DNA from: Marinobacter salarius
Lineage (GTDB): Bacteria; Pseudomonadota; Gammaproteobacteria; Pseudomonadales; Oleiphilaceae
Length of the DNA stretch: 64,000 nucleotides
Reading direction: 5' to 3'
NCBI RefSeq assembly: GCF_032922745.1
Contig: NZ_CP136693.1
Span: 3,410,001-3,474,000 of the forward strand
The position numbers and the translations under genes are program-made. The notes under the pieces are model-generated. The model was not told the DNA's origin. It made no database searches and was given only the letters and a program-made list of their open reading frames with translations. This document shows, piece after piece, positions 24,161 through 33,320 of this stretch. Numbering within the stretch: the first letter of the stretch is position 1; the number at the start of each line of letters is the position of its first letter.

Positions 24161-25222
24161 ATGAATCTGCAACCTATCTTCTCGCAGGCCGGTGCGGCAC
24201 TGTTGGCCCTCTTCGTTCTCAGCCTGGGTTCTGTGGCCCAGGCCGATGACTGGCCCCCGACTCTGCAGAAAGAAATCGAACGCATTGACCGAACCTTCTC
24301 TGGCGATCTCGGGGTCTACATCCGTCATCTGGGTACGGGTCAGAAGGTTTCTCATAACATCGACCAGGACTGGTATCTGGCCTCTACCGTCAAAATTCCG
24401 CTAGCCATCGTATTGATGCAACGTGCCGAGAACGAAGGCCTGGATCTGGAGCAGAAACTCACTCTCCGGGCTGCAGATTATGTGGATGGCACTGGAGATC
24501 TGCTCTGGGTGGACCCCGGTGCCCGTTACAGCCTGGAAGAGCTCAACAGACGCTCTATTGTCGACAGCGACAGCACAGCAACCGACATGTTGATACGTTT
24601 TCTTGGCGAGAAATCATTCGGAGAGGATGTGGCACGGCTGGTTCCCGAAGGGCTGGGGCCGATTACCACGATCCTCCAGGTGCGCTACGACGCATACAGG
24701 GAAGTTCACCCCAGTGTTTCGGTGCTGACCAATCGTGATTTCATCGATCTGAAAACCGCCCGCACCTACCAGGCGCGGTACGATATGTTGCTGGAAAAAC
24801 TCAACATTACTGCAAGAGAGGCGGATGCCAAAGGCGTGCGTGAAGCCTTTGAGCGCTATTACCAGCGGGGAATCAACTCAGGCAGTCTCGAAGCCTTCGG
24901 GGCATTGCTGGAGCAACTGGTCAGGGGCGAACTGTTGAATGACGCCCACACGGACCAATTGCTGGGGTATCTATCCGAAATAACCACGGGTGATCACCGG
25001 ATTGCAGGGGGCTTGCCAGCGGGCACCCATTTCGCCCACAAAACCGGCACCCAGGTGGCCCGCTCCTGCGATATCGGCCTGCTCAACCCCCAGGCACCCG
25101 ATGAAGCGGTTATCGTCGCGGTTTGCGCACGCGATTATGCAGCCCTGTCGGAAGCGGAAAGAGCCTATCAGGCGATTGGCAATGCGCTGCATGAGTCGGG
25201 GCTAACGAGGACCGTAGATTAA
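24161..25222 (+). CDS. Class A beta-lactamase-like serine hydrolase (PF13354)
   Basis: 353-residue exported protein with a signal peptide cleaved near AQA-DD. Catalytic SxxK is STVK (S75, K78), the SDN-type loop reads SDS (136-138) and the KTG motif is HKTGT (K294). The glutamate motif of the class A omega loop (ExxxN) was not found in the region after the SDS loop, where the sequence instead has a long insertion (RYDAYREVHPSVSVLTN). It may therefore be a carboxypeptidase or esterase rather than an efficient beta-lactamase. The ATG has GGGAGCCCC upstream. It is divergent from the DUF418 gene, without a LysR/AmpR-type regulator next to it. Confidence 0.75.
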   Translation: MNLQPIFSQAGAALLALFVLSLGSVAQADDWPPTLQKEIERIDRTFSGDLGVYIRHLGTGQKVSHNIDQDWYLASTVKIPLAIVLMQRAENEGLDLEQKLTLRAADYVDGTGDLLWVDPGARYSLEELNRRSIVDSDSTATDMLIRFLGEKSFGEDVARLVPEGLGPITTILQVRYDAYREVHPSVSVLTNRDFIDLKTARTYQARYDMLLEKLNITAREADAKGVREAFERYYQRGINSGSLEAFGALLEQLVRGELLNDAHTDQLLGYLSEITTGDHRIAGGLPAGTHFAHKTGTQVARSCDIGLLNPQAPDEAVIVAVCARDYAALSEAERAYQAIGNALHESGLTRTVD

Positions 25223-25300
25223 GGCGCGTCACCCAATTCCAAACTCACCCAATCATGCTAGGCTGATCTCAAACAACTCGAACCAGCCAAGGCATAACCA

Positions 25301-26047
25301 ATGAGAAAGAACATTCTGATTACCGGTGCCAGCACCGGCCTCGGTGAAGGCATGGCCCGCGAATGGGCCGCCAAGGGCTGTAATCTTGCGCTCTGTGCGC
25401 GGCGGGCGGATAAGCTGGAAGCATTACAGCGGGAATTACAGCAGGCCTACCCCGATATTCGGGTGCTGGTCCGCGGCCTGGACGTGTGCGACTACGAGCA
25501 GGTGTTCGAGGTATTCCGGGGCTTTCGGGAAGAGCTGGGCGGCCTTGACCGCGTGGTGGTGAATGCAGGTATTGGCAGCTCCCAGCCGATTGGGCGCGGG
25601 CACTTTGCCGCCAACCGGCAGACGGCGGAAACCAACTTCATCGCCGCCATTGCCCAGAGCGAGGCGGCGATGGAGATTTTCCGGGAACAGAACAGTGGGC
25701 ATCTGGTACTGATGTCGTCAATCAGCGGTGTTCGCGGCTTCCGTGGCCCTATCAACGTCTACGCAGCCACCAAGGCCGCCGTAGCGTCACTGGCTGAAGG
25801 CCTGCAACTGGACACCAAGGGCAAGCCCATCAACGTCAGCAACATCATGCCGGGCTACATCCTCACCGACATCAACCGCGATACCAAGAACGCCCCCTTC
25901 CGGGTGGATCTGGAAACCGGCGTAAAAGCTCTGGTGAAAGCGATCGATTCCGAGGTACGCCGCGCCTATGTGCCCTGGTGGCCCTGGACACCGCTCAGTT
26001 ATGTGTTGAAGGCCCTGCCCTTTGGGTTGTTCGCGAGGGCGATGTAA
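25301..26047 (+). CDS. Short-chain dehydrogenase/reductase
   Basis: 248-residue Rossmann-fold NAD(P)-dependent oxidoreductase. The cofactor loop is ITGASTGLGEGMA near the N-terminus, the NAG motif is VVNAGIG, and the catalytic Ser and YxxxK are in LMSSISG and YAATKAAV. An arginine-rich CARRADKLE after the second strand favours NADP. Substrate unknown. The stop lies eight bases from the end of the convergent exporter permease, with no terminator between. Start ATG follows AAGGCATAACC. Confidence 0.9.
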   Translation: MRKNILITGASTGLGEGMAREWAAKGCNLALCARRADKLEALQRELQQAYPDIRVLVRGLDVCDYEQVFEVFRGFREELGGLDRVVVNAGIGSSQPIGRGHFAANRQTAETNFIAAIAQSEAAMEIFREQNSGHLVLMSSISGVRGFRGPINVYAATKAAVASLAEGLQLDTKGKPINVSNIMPGYILTDINRDTKNAPFRVDLETGVKALVKAIDSEVRRAYVPWWPWTPLSYVLKALPFGLFARAM

Positions 26048-26055
26048 CCAGTCAA

Positions 26056-28623
26056 TTACCCATCCCGCAACAGAACCGCCGGATTCAGCCGCATCGCCCT
26101 CAACGTAGGCAGCAATCCTCCTAGCAACGCCAGCGCGCTGACGACGCCGGCCACCAGTGCGCCGATCCACCACAGATCTCCCGCTGGCAGTTTCAGCGCC
26201 AGGTCTGCCACCGGCAGCGCGATCAGCGAACCCAGCGCCGTGGCAAACACCGTTGCGAGAAAGGTCAGCAAGCCGGTTTCCAGCAGCATGGAGTTCCGGA
26301 TGGCCTGATGCCTGGCACCGAGACAATGCAGCAGGTTGGCCTCGTAGAGTTGGCGCCTGCGGCTGACGCTGACAACGCTGGACAGCACCAACAGGCTTGC
26401 CAGCAGGCTGACGGACGCAACCGCCGCAAGGCCGGCGGCTGCCTTGTTGAGCAGGGCTCCCGCTGTTTCAAGCCAGTCAGCGGTGCGCAGCGTGATGACG
26501 TTGGGGATGTTGCCGGCCAGCCATTGCTGCGATTCCTTGGCAGCTGGGTCGCTCTGGTAGACCGCGCCCACGTACAGGCTGATCAGTCCATCCAGGGCGC
26601 CTTGCTGCAGAACACCTTCAAACCAGAATCGGGTCTGTAGGCCTTTCTGACGGTAGATGGCCCGGATTTCGACGACAATCGGCTGGTCCTGGGCCGTGAA
26701 CTCAATCCGGTCGCCCACCGTTAGCCCGAGTGCGTTGGCTTCGCGGTCTTCCATCGCCATGTAGGCCGGCTCCCCTTCCGGGGCCGGATTGCTCCACCAA
26801 TTGCCTTTTACCAGCTCAAGGCCTTCCGGATTTCCCGCCAGGTAGGTGAGCTTGTATTCGTCCCCCATGGCTTCGCGCCGGGCTCGGGGGTCGTCAGCGA
26901 GTGCGTCTGCGATGGGCTCTTCATTGATGGCGGCCATTCGGGCGCGAACCAGTGGCAGAAGTTCCGTTCTGCTGGACGGGTCCAGCGATTCAAGGCCGGA
27001 CGTGAGTGGTTCCATCTGGTCCGGGAACACTTCGTAGAGGATCAGCGCTGGTGATTCCGCCGGGATGGTGGTTTCCAGCGCTCTCAGAAGTGTGGTGACC
27101 ATCAGGGTACAGGCCACCACCAGGGTCAATGCGGTGCCCAGCGACAACAACGTTGCCCGCAGTGGCGAATCCGGCCGGTGGAGGTTGGCGAGCGCCAGCC
27201 GCCGGGCGAACTTGCGGTCGGCAAAGCCACTGTTTTCCAGCGCTTTGGCGCCTCGCCGCAGCCCTTTGATAATGCCCTCCAGCAGGCCCCAAAGCACGAC
27301 CACCGCCAGCAGGAACAGGAAGCCCAGTTGCGGTGACGGCAACCAGAACAGGGTGGCGCTGATATAGATCGCCAGCAGCACATAGCTCGCAACTCGCCAT
27401 GTGCGAGGTTCGTTACGGGCGGCCTGTACCTGCCCCCGGAACAGCCCGGCCGGTGACGCAGCCAGGGCCCTGGCCAGGGCCCGCAGCGCGAACACGTAGG
27501 CGGTGAGCACCGCAAACAGCCAGCTTAGCAGCAAGGGAACAAACCACAGGGATAACCAGCCCCCTGCCCCTTCGGGCCCGGACAGCGCGTAGGCGTCGCC
27601 GGCCAGGGATATCGCTACCGCGGAGAACCCCAATCCGATTCCGCCGCCGATCAGGCCAGCCAGGCTGCCCAGCAGTCCGATCTGCAACAGGTAAATGGCC
27701 ACCAAGGGTTTGCGGCGCAGGCCGAGTGTCTGCAGGGTGGCGATGGTGCCCAGTTTTTCATCCAGGTAGGCGTGTATGCTGTTGGCGACACCGAGGCCAC
27801 CAATAAACAGCGTGGTAAAGGCAATCAGGATGAGCGCTGTGGCAATCTGGTCCAGCCGTTCGGCGATGCGTTCGCTGCGCTCGGCGAAGGTGGTGGTGTC
27901 CCAGTTTGGTTCCGGGAACGCCTGTTCGAAGTCCGCCAGCCACGTGTCCAGGTTCTGGTCGGTCTTCACACGGTATTCGTAGTCCACCCGGCTGCCTGGC
28001 CGGATCAGTTCCGTCGCCTCGACCGCCTGTTCGGAGATCATGATGGGCAGGCCCCGCCAGTTGGCGTTCAGGCGGCGGTCCGGCTGTTTCTGAATCAGGC
28101 CGCTGATGCGAAAGGTGGCCGCGCCTATCTCAATCTGGTCCCCTATAGTCTGGCCCAGGCGCTCGGCCAGCAAGGGGTCAATTACGGCGCCCCATCGGCC
28201 ATCCTTGCGTGCGGTTAGCTCGGCACGCGACTGATCCGGCGTTAGCTGCAGCTCACCGTAGAGCGGATAGGCCTCATCCGGAATCAGGATCTCAGCGCGA
28301 AAGAAGCCGTCACCGCTTTCGCCACTGACAATAGTGTCGAACTCCCGAACCAGCGAAAGAGTCCCGGTGCGCCCTACCCAATCGATCACGTCACTTGGTA
28401 ACGGCTCACTGGCATCAAGCTCCACATCACCACCCAACAGCATGCGGGTATCCGCCAGCAGGCTCTGCTCGATCACCCGGTAGAGGCTGGCCGTAGCTGC
28501 CACCAGGGTAACGCCGAGGATAAGGCAGGCGAGAAAGACCTTAAGCGCTGAGATGCGTGATCGCAGATCGGTGATCGCGAATTTGACCATCCACAGCGGC
28601 GTTGTCTGGGCGTTACGCTTCAT
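26056..28623 (-). CDS. FtsX-like ABC transporter permease (LolC/E-, YbbP-like)
   Basis: 855-residue permease with two FtsX-type transmembrane blocks and large periplasmic loops, as in YbbP or fused LolC/E-type exporters. It probably pumps a hydrophobic substrate or acts mechanically on the envelope with the ATPase encoded just upstream. Membrane segments are dense near residues 35-65, about 260-460, and in the C-terminal 150 residues (SLLASLLVLSSVVSVSRRRQ, LPVADLALKLPAGDLWWIGA). The start at 28623 overlaps the end of the ATPase gene by 11 bases. A second, distinct YbbAP-like pair lies at 57.7-60.9 kb. Confidence 0.87.
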   Translation of the reverse strand: MKRNAQTTPLWMVKFAITDLRSRISALKVFLACLILGVTLVAATASLYRVIEQSLLADTRMLLGGDVELDASEPLPSDVIDWVGRTGTLSLVREFDTIVSGESGDGFFRAEILIPDEAYPLYGELQLTPDQSRAELTARKDGRWGAVIDPLLAERLGQTIGDQIEIGAATFRISGLIQKQPDRRLNANWRGLPIMISEQAVEATELIRPGSRVDYEYRVKTDQNLDTWLADFEQAFPEPNWDTTTFAERSERIAERLDQIATALILIAFTTLFIGGLGVANSIHAYLDEKLGTIATLQTLGLRRKPLVAIYLLQIGLLGSLAGLIGGGIGLGFSAVAISLAGDAYALSGPEGAGGWLSLWFVPLLLSWLFAVLTAYVFALRALARALAASPAGLFRGQVQAARNEPRTWRVASYVLLAIYISATLFWLPSPQLGFLFLLAVVVLWGLLEGIIKGLRRGAKALENSGFADRKFARRLALANLHRPDSPLRATLLSLGTALTLVVACTLMVTTLLRALETTIPAESPALILYEVFPDQMEPLTSGLESLDPSSRTELLPLVRARMAAINEEPIADALADDPRARREAMGDEYKLTYLAGNPEGLELVKGNWWSNPAPEGEPAYMAMEDREANALGLTVGDRIEFTAQDQPIVVEIRAIYRQKGLQTRFWFEGVLQQGALDGLISLYVGAVYQSDPAAKESQQWLAGNIPNVITLRTADWLETAGALLNKAAAGLAAVASVSLLASLLVLSSVVSVSRRRQLYEANLLHCLGARHQAIRNSMLLETGLLTFLATVFATALGSLIALPVADLALKLPAGDLWWIGALVAGVVSALALLGGLLPTLRAMRLNPAVLLRDG

Positions 28624-29284
28624 AAAGGCACCCACCATCCATCCGAACCCGGTGCTGGCAGCGCTCCGCGACACGTTCGTCGTGGGTCACCAGCACCAGG
28701 GTGGATTTGCTCTCTTTGTGGAGGTCGAATAGCAGCGAGAGCACTTTTTCGCCAGTGGCATGGTCCAGGTTGCCGGTGGGCTCATCGCCGAGCAGCAGGC
28801 TTGGCTGGTGCACCAGTGCCCGTGCGATCGCCACACGCTGTTGCTCGCCCCCGGAAAGCTGTCCTGGATAATGCTGCAGCCGGTGGGTAAGGCCGACCGC
28901 CTCCAGCATCGAAAGGGCCTGCTCGCGGGCATCCGCCTGCCCGGCGATTTCCAGCGGCAGACTAACGTTCCCAAGTGCCGTCAGGCCCGGTAACAAATGA
29001 AAGGACTGAAAGATGATGCCAAGGTGTTCGCTGCGCCAGTCGGCCAATGCGTTGGCATCCATCTCGCCCAGGCGCTGGTTGCCTACGAGGATCTCTCCAC
29101 TGGTCGGGCGCTGGAGCCCGGATAGCAACAAAAGCAGCGAGGTTTTCCCGCTTCCGGAGGGGCCGGTAATCGCCAGTGTGTCGCCGGGCGGGATCGTGAG
29201 TGAAGCGTTGTTGAGCACCGCGACGGTGCCTGACTCAGTTGGGTAGGTAAGGTTAATGTCGCTTATCTGGACGCTAGTGGACAC
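28613..29284 (-). CDS. ABC exporter ATPase, LolD/YbbA-like
   Basis: 223-residue ABC ATPase of the MacB/LolD class. Walker A GPSGSGKTS, signature QLSGGEQQRVAIARAL, Walker B LLLGDEPTGNLD and LVTHD are intact. The start codon is GTG at 29284 with an AGGTGC-type site. It drives the large FtsX-like permease encoded next (11-base overlap). The substrate is unknown; the neighbouring genes do not indicate lipoprotein release rather than another lipid or peptide. Confidence 0.9.
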   Translation of the reverse strand: MSTSVQISDINLTYPTESGTVAVLNNASLTIPPGDTLAITGPSGSGKTSLLLLLSGLQRPTSGEILVGNQRLGEMDANALADWRSEHLGIIFQSFHLLPGLTALGNVSLPLEIAGQADAREQALSMLEAVGLTHRLQHYPGQLSGGEQQRVAIARALVHQPSLLLGDEPTGNLDHATGEKVLSLLFDLHKESKSTLVLVTHDERVAERCQHRVRMDGGCLYEA

Positions 29285-29483
29285 AAAGGCACCTTTCTTT
29301 TTTAATAACAGAATGTAGCTTGCACGGCGATTATGACGATAGCGGGCAGCCCGCGCAGAAGCTGGAAAATGATTGACAGTGATTCAAAGTCATTGAGAGT
29401 ACGAGCAGTTTTCCAGACTAGCGCACCGTTCGAAACGGGTCAGACGCAGCTTTACACGACTTTTGCAAAGATGGGAGAGCACT

Positions 29484-29750
29484 ATGGCAGGTGGTTGGTC
29501 CCGGGATGGCGCCGTTCAGGATCAGATCGACGCGAGCGTAGACGACGAGGTGCAGCGCGCACGCAGCCAACTGACGAGCGGCGAGAGTGCCACCCATTGC
29601 GAGGAGTGTGACAGTGCGATTCCGGAAGCGCGCCGCAAAGCGATTCCCGGGGTTCAACTTTGCGTTGCATGTCAGTCTAGTCTTGAAAAACACGAAACGT
29701 CTCATGGTGGTATCAATCGCCGTGGCAGCAAGGACAGTCAGCTCCGCTAG
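29484..29750 (+). CDS. DksA/TraR-family C4 zinc-finger protein, YbiI-like
   Basis: 88 residues, the same length as E. coli YbiI and closely similar at both ends (MAGGWSRDGAVQDQID..., ...NRRGSKDSQLR). Four cysteines, CEEC and CVAC 21 residues apart, form the zinc site; the intervening IPEARRKAIPGVQLC is typical. DksA-family proteins bind the RNA polymerase secondary channel, but the role of the short YbiI type is unclear. The ATG at 29484 has GGGAG upstream. It converges on the mgtE-like gene. Confidence 0.88.
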   Translation: MAGGWSRDGAVQDQIDASVDDEVQRARSQLTSGESATHCEECDSAIPEARRKAIPGVQLCVACQSSLEKHETSHGGINRRGSKDSQLR

Positions 29751-29863
29751 TTCAAGAAATACGGTATCCCTAAACGTGAAGCTGGCGTGTTTTCCCGCTT
29801 GAAAGAAACTCTTCAAAGAACCCGCATAATGATGAAAAGCGAGCCTGTTATCAGACAACGTGG

Positions 29864-31042
29864 TTACAGCACCAACGAGGTTGCAAGGAACAGCATCAGG
29901 CCCATACCGATAATGTCGGTGAACGTTGTCAAAAAGATGCTGCTCGCAGTGGCTGGGTCGGCGCCGAACCGTTTGAGCACCAACGGCACCGCCACCCCGA
30001 AGATACCGCTGCCCATGCAGGCGCCGACCATGGCGATGAAGATAACGAGGCCGAGCATGGCCGGGTTAGCGGAATCGGTGGACAAGGCATAAGCAAACAT
30101 CGCAATACCGGCAATGACGCCAACGGCAGCGCCATTGAGTGCGCCCAGTAGAACTTCCTTGCGCAGCAATCGCCGGATCGGATAGTCATTGATCTGCCCC
30201 AGGGTGATGCCCCTCAGGGTAATGGCCAGCGCCTGACAGCCGGTGTTGCCGCTTTGCCCGGCAAGAACGGGCAGGAAGGCCGCCAACGCAACAATCTGTG
30301 CGATGGTGCTCTCGAACATGCCGACCACGAAGGCAGCAGCGAACGCCGTAATCAGGTTCACCTGCAGCCAGGGATGTCGCATGCGAAAGGCCGCAAGCAC
30401 CGGTGTGTTGATCTGCTCTTCCTTCGCCACACCGTATTGAGAACCGGCCTGGGCGCTGAGTTCCGATGCGATGCGTTCGTAGAGTTTCCAGCCCCGCACC
30501 TCGCCCACCACATGCTGCTGCTCGTCCACCACCGGATACATGCGGTAGTGGCGGTAGAGCACTTCACTGACCGCGTCTTTCACCGGCGTGTCCTCCTGGA
30601 ACGCAAACGGCTCGCGCACCATGATGGCAGACAAGGCCTCGGAGGGCTTGGCCAGGATCAGGTCCCGCATGCCGACCACACCCACGAGGCAGTCACTATC
30701 CGTCACGAAAATGTAGCTAATTTCGGAAACATCGGCGCTTTTCACCATGAAGGTCAGCGCCTCCGCCACGGTGTAGCTATCCGGTAACGTTGCCGTTACC
30801 GGCGTCATCAGTTCGCCAACGGTTTCTTCCATGCCAGAAAGCACTGCGCGGGTAGCTGCTTCTTCCGGTGCGGACAGATCTCCCAGGTGTGAAGCGATGA
30901 GCTGTGCCTGTTCAGCAGGCAATCGCGAAAGGATGAACTGAATATCGTCCACGGGTGACTGCATCAGCTCTTCAGCGGCGTCCAGCGGATTGAGATCGCG
31001 CATACGCTCAATCCGCTCGATCAATTCCATATTCTGGGTCAT
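29864..31042 (-). CDS. mgtE: MgtE-family magnesium transporter
   Basis: 392-residue protein with the MgtE layout: an N-terminal helical region (about 1-100), a pair of CBS domains (about 110-220, e.g. DSDCLVGVVGMRDLILAKPSE and RMYPVVDEQQHVVGEVRGW) and a C-terminal membrane domain of about five segments including PVLAGQSGNTGCQALAITLRG, which lines the ion path. The CBS and N-terminal parts sense cytosolic Mg and gate the channel in characterised members. It is about 50 residues shorter than common MgtE in the N-terminal part. The start at 31042 has GGAG seven bases upstream, better than that at 31057. Confidence 0.88.
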   Translation of the reverse strand: MTQNMELIERIERMRDLNPLDAAEELMQSPVDDIQFILSRLPAEQAQLIASHLGDLSAPEEAATRAVLSGMEETVGELMTPVTATLPDSYTVAEALTFMVKSADVSEISYIFVTDSDCLVGVVGMRDLILAKPSEALSAIMVREPFAFQEDTPVKDAVSEVLYRHYRMYPVVDEQQHVVGEVRGWKLYERIASELSAQAGSQYGVAKEEQINTPVLAAFRMRHPWLQVNLITAFAAAFVVGMFESTIAQIVALAAFLPVLAGQSGNTGCQALAITLRGITLGQINDYPIRRLLRKEVLLGALNGAAVGVIAGIAMFAYALSTDSANPAMLGLVIFIAMVGACMGSGIFGVAVPLVLKRFGADPATASSIFLTTFTDIIGMGLMLFLATSLVL

Positions 31043-31141
31043 TTCGCGCTCCGACATCAGTGCTTGTCATATCACTATAGCAACACTGAATGATCAGCAC
31101 CGGTTGGCATGCCGCAGCCAGAGCGTTTTTATCCCACCTGT

Positions 31142-31372
31142 TTAATGCGGACGCCGCAGCCGGTTCAGGCCCCGTATCATCGCCCGCACGACGTCGCGCC
31201 GCGCCCGTCGCTGATCCTGCTTCACCTGCTCAAGATTGACGCCTCCCATCCCATCGCGATATCTGAGCGGTATGCTGCTCCGGTGCGACTCTTTTGCATT
31301 ACGGTCTGCATGCTCGCGGAAAGCCAGCGGATAGCCGCCGCGAAAGTAGGTCTTTTCTGCTGAGATCAACAT
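31142..31372 (-). CDS. Small basic protein of unknown function
   Basis: 76-residue, arginine-rich protein (MLISAEKTYFRGGYPLAFRE... ending MIRGLNRLRRPH). The ATG at 31372 has a strong ribosome site GGGAGGA seven bases upstream, which is the main reason to call it a gene; the longer frame to 31414 starts with a weaker site. No domain is recognised. It is divergent from the LysR regulator that starts 118 bases away and could be its target or simply a neighbour. Confidence 0.5.
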   Translation of the reverse strand: MLISAEKTYFRGGYPLAFREHADRNAKESHRSSIPLRYRDGMGGVNLEQVKQDQRRARRDVVRAMIRGLNRLRRPH

Positions 31373-31490
31373 GTCTCTGTCCTCCCTGGCGCCGCACCTT
31401 TTAGCGGAGCGCACTGGTTGTCGTATGAGTTCAGGTACATGCTAAACTTGTTCTAAACTGCAAACTATTCCCTAGAACCGAGAACAGACT

Positions 31491-32450
31491 TTGCAAAAAC
31501 GAACAGACAAACAACCCAAGAAATCGCCCACCGCCTCCGCGAGAACACGGAGCAATCTGGCGTGGAATGACTTTGAACTGGTGCTCGCCATTGCCACAGC
31601 GGGCTCGCTGTCTGGCGCGTCGCGGGCGTTGGGCGTGAGCCATGCTACGGTGTTCCGGCGGCTGGGCGATGTTGAACAGCGCCTTGGGGTGATTCTCTTT
31701 GAGAGGGGCCGTACAGGATATCGACCCACACTGGCAGGGGAAGAACTCGCAGACACGGCAAAGGTCATGGACGAGGCCGCCCTGGCCGCCGAACGCAAGG
31801 TGGCCGGCCGTGACCTGGAGCCCAGTGGCGAGATCTGGACCACCACAACCGACTCTCTGCTGATGGGCGTGCTGGCACCGTTGTTCACGCAGTTCCGGCA
31901 CAAATACCCAGGCATTGTTTTGGATGTCGCGGTGTCCAACCAGTTGTTCAATCTCACACGCCGGGAGGCGGACGTGGCTATACGCCCCTCCAACCGTCCA
32001 CCGGAAAACCTGATTGGCCGGCCACTGACCACCCTCGGCCAGGCTGTCTATGCTCACAAAGACCTCGGCCTGACGCCGGGAACCTCCATAGAGGCCCTTG
32101 CCAATGAGCCCTGGATTGGTGCCGGGCCAAGGCTTCAGGATTCCTCCGTGGACCAGTGGATGGATAACCACGCATTGAAGCAGGCCTGTGTTTACCGTGT
32201 GGATACTCTGGTCAGCATCCTCAGCGCTATTCGTTCCCGCATGGGGCTGGCCGTGATGCCCTGCTATCTCGCGGACGAGGACCCGGACATTGTTCAACTC
32301 ACCGACCCCATCCCAGAGCTGGAATACGGCCTGTGGTTTCTGATGCATCCAGACCTGCGAGGCGTGGTGAGAATTCATGCGCTGATGGATTTTCTGACAG
32401 AGGCCGTCCGCGCCCAGAAAGATCGCCTGGCCGGGCGTCGTTTGCGATAA
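31491..32450 (+). CDS. LysR-family transcriptional regulator
   Basis: About 319 residues. The winged helix-turn-helix is NDFELVLAIATAGSLSGASRALGVSHATVFRRL, followed by the LysR linker and a type 2 periplasmic-binding-like sensor domain (GEIWTTTTDSLLMGVLAPLF ...). The open frame begins at TTG 31491 with a basic, lysine-rich extension; conserved homology starts at about the LAWNDF segment, and a CTG with GGAG just upstream there is an alternative start. Target unknown; the adjacent small gene at 31142 and the HAD-phosphatase gene are candidates. Confidence 0.82.
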   Translation: MQKRTDKQPKKSPTASARTRSNLAWNDFELVLAIATAGSLSGASRALGVSHATVFRRLGDVEQRLGVILFERGRTGYRPTLAGEELADTAKVMDEAALAAERKVAGRDLEPSGEIWTTTTDSLLMGVLAPLFTQFRHKYPGIVLDVAVSNQLFNLTRREADVAIRPSNRPPENLIGRPLTTLGQAVYAHKDLGLTPGTSIEALANEPWIGAGPRLQDSSVDQWMDNHALKQACVYRVDTLVSILSAIRSRMGLAVMPCYLADEDPDIVQLTDPIPELEYGLWFLMHPDLRGVVRIHALMDFLTEAVRAQKDRLAGRRLR

Positions 32451-32493
32451 CCGGCTACGCTGATGTCATCCATGGGAAGAAGGCAAAAAGACA

Positions 32494-33318
32494 ATGCAAT
32501 GCGCTCTGATCTATGACTTCGACGGCACCCTCGCAAAAGGCAACTGCGCCGAACACGGCCTGATGCCGGCTTTGGGTTTGAACGAGCATTCCGACTTCTG
32601 GCCGGAAGTGAATCGCAAGAACCGTGAGCGGGACGGCGATGAGATACTCACCTACCTCGGCGAACTGGCCAAGCGCGCCCGCGATGAGGGCAAGCAGGAT
32701 GAGCTGAAACCGGAGAATCTACAGGCCTACGGAAAGTCCATCCCCCTGTTCCCCGGGGTCGTGGACTGGTTTGACGCCATCAACCGCTTCGCCAGCGACC
32801 AGGGTATTGCCTTGAGCCATTACATTGTCTCCAGTGGGCTGGAAGAGATGATTCGCGGCACGCCGGTGGCGAAGCATTTCAAGAAGATCTTTGGGTGCCG
32901 CTATCACTATGATGAGGCCACCGGGCATGCGAAATGGCCCGCCGTGGCCATCGACTACACCACTAAAACCCAATACCTGTTCCGCATCAACAAGGGCATC
33001 GAGAACAGTTGGGACAACGTCACCATTAACGAATACATCGAACCCGGTGACCGCCCTGTGCCCTTCGACCACATGATCTACTTTGGCGATGGCGACACGG
33101 ACATCCCGGCGATGAAAATGGTGAAGGCGCAGGGCGGGTGCAGTCTTGCGGTGTTCGACGGTGACAAATGGGGCGATGGCAAAACCCAGAATAAGATCGA
33201 AAAGCTTATCTCCGAAGAGCGGGCCAACTACGTGGTACGGGGTGATTACACATCCGGCAGTCAGTTGGATGTCACGGTTCGGGGAATACTCAGGCTGTAT
33301 AAGCGGAAGCATGGCTGA
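32494..33318 (+). CDS. HAD-superfamily hydrolase
   Basis: 274-residue phosphatase-like enzyme. Motif I is YDFDGTLAKG with the nucleophilic Asp near residue 8, motif II the SSG region (HYIVSSGLEEMI), motif III the Lys in the mid region, and motif IV YFGDGDTDIPAMK. These four motifs indicate phosphotransfer with magnesium; the large cap (about residues 20-95) confers substrate choice. The substrate is unknown. The stop is only two bases from the Crp-like regulator start, so they form an operon. Confidence 0.87.
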   Translation: MQCALIYDFDGTLAKGNCAEHGLMPALGLNEHSDFWPEVNRKNRERDGDEILTYLGELAKRARDEGKQDELKPENLQAYGKSIPLFPGVVDWFDAINRFASDQGIALSHYIVSSGLEEMIRGTPVAKHFKKIFGCRYHYDEATGHAKWPAVAIDYTTKTQYLFRINKGIENSWDNVTINEYIEPGDRPVPFDHMIYFGDGDTDIPAMKMVKAQGGCSLAVFDGDKWGDGKTQNKIEKLISEERANYVVRGDYTSGSQLDVTVRGILRLYKRKHG

Positions 33319-33320
33319 CT

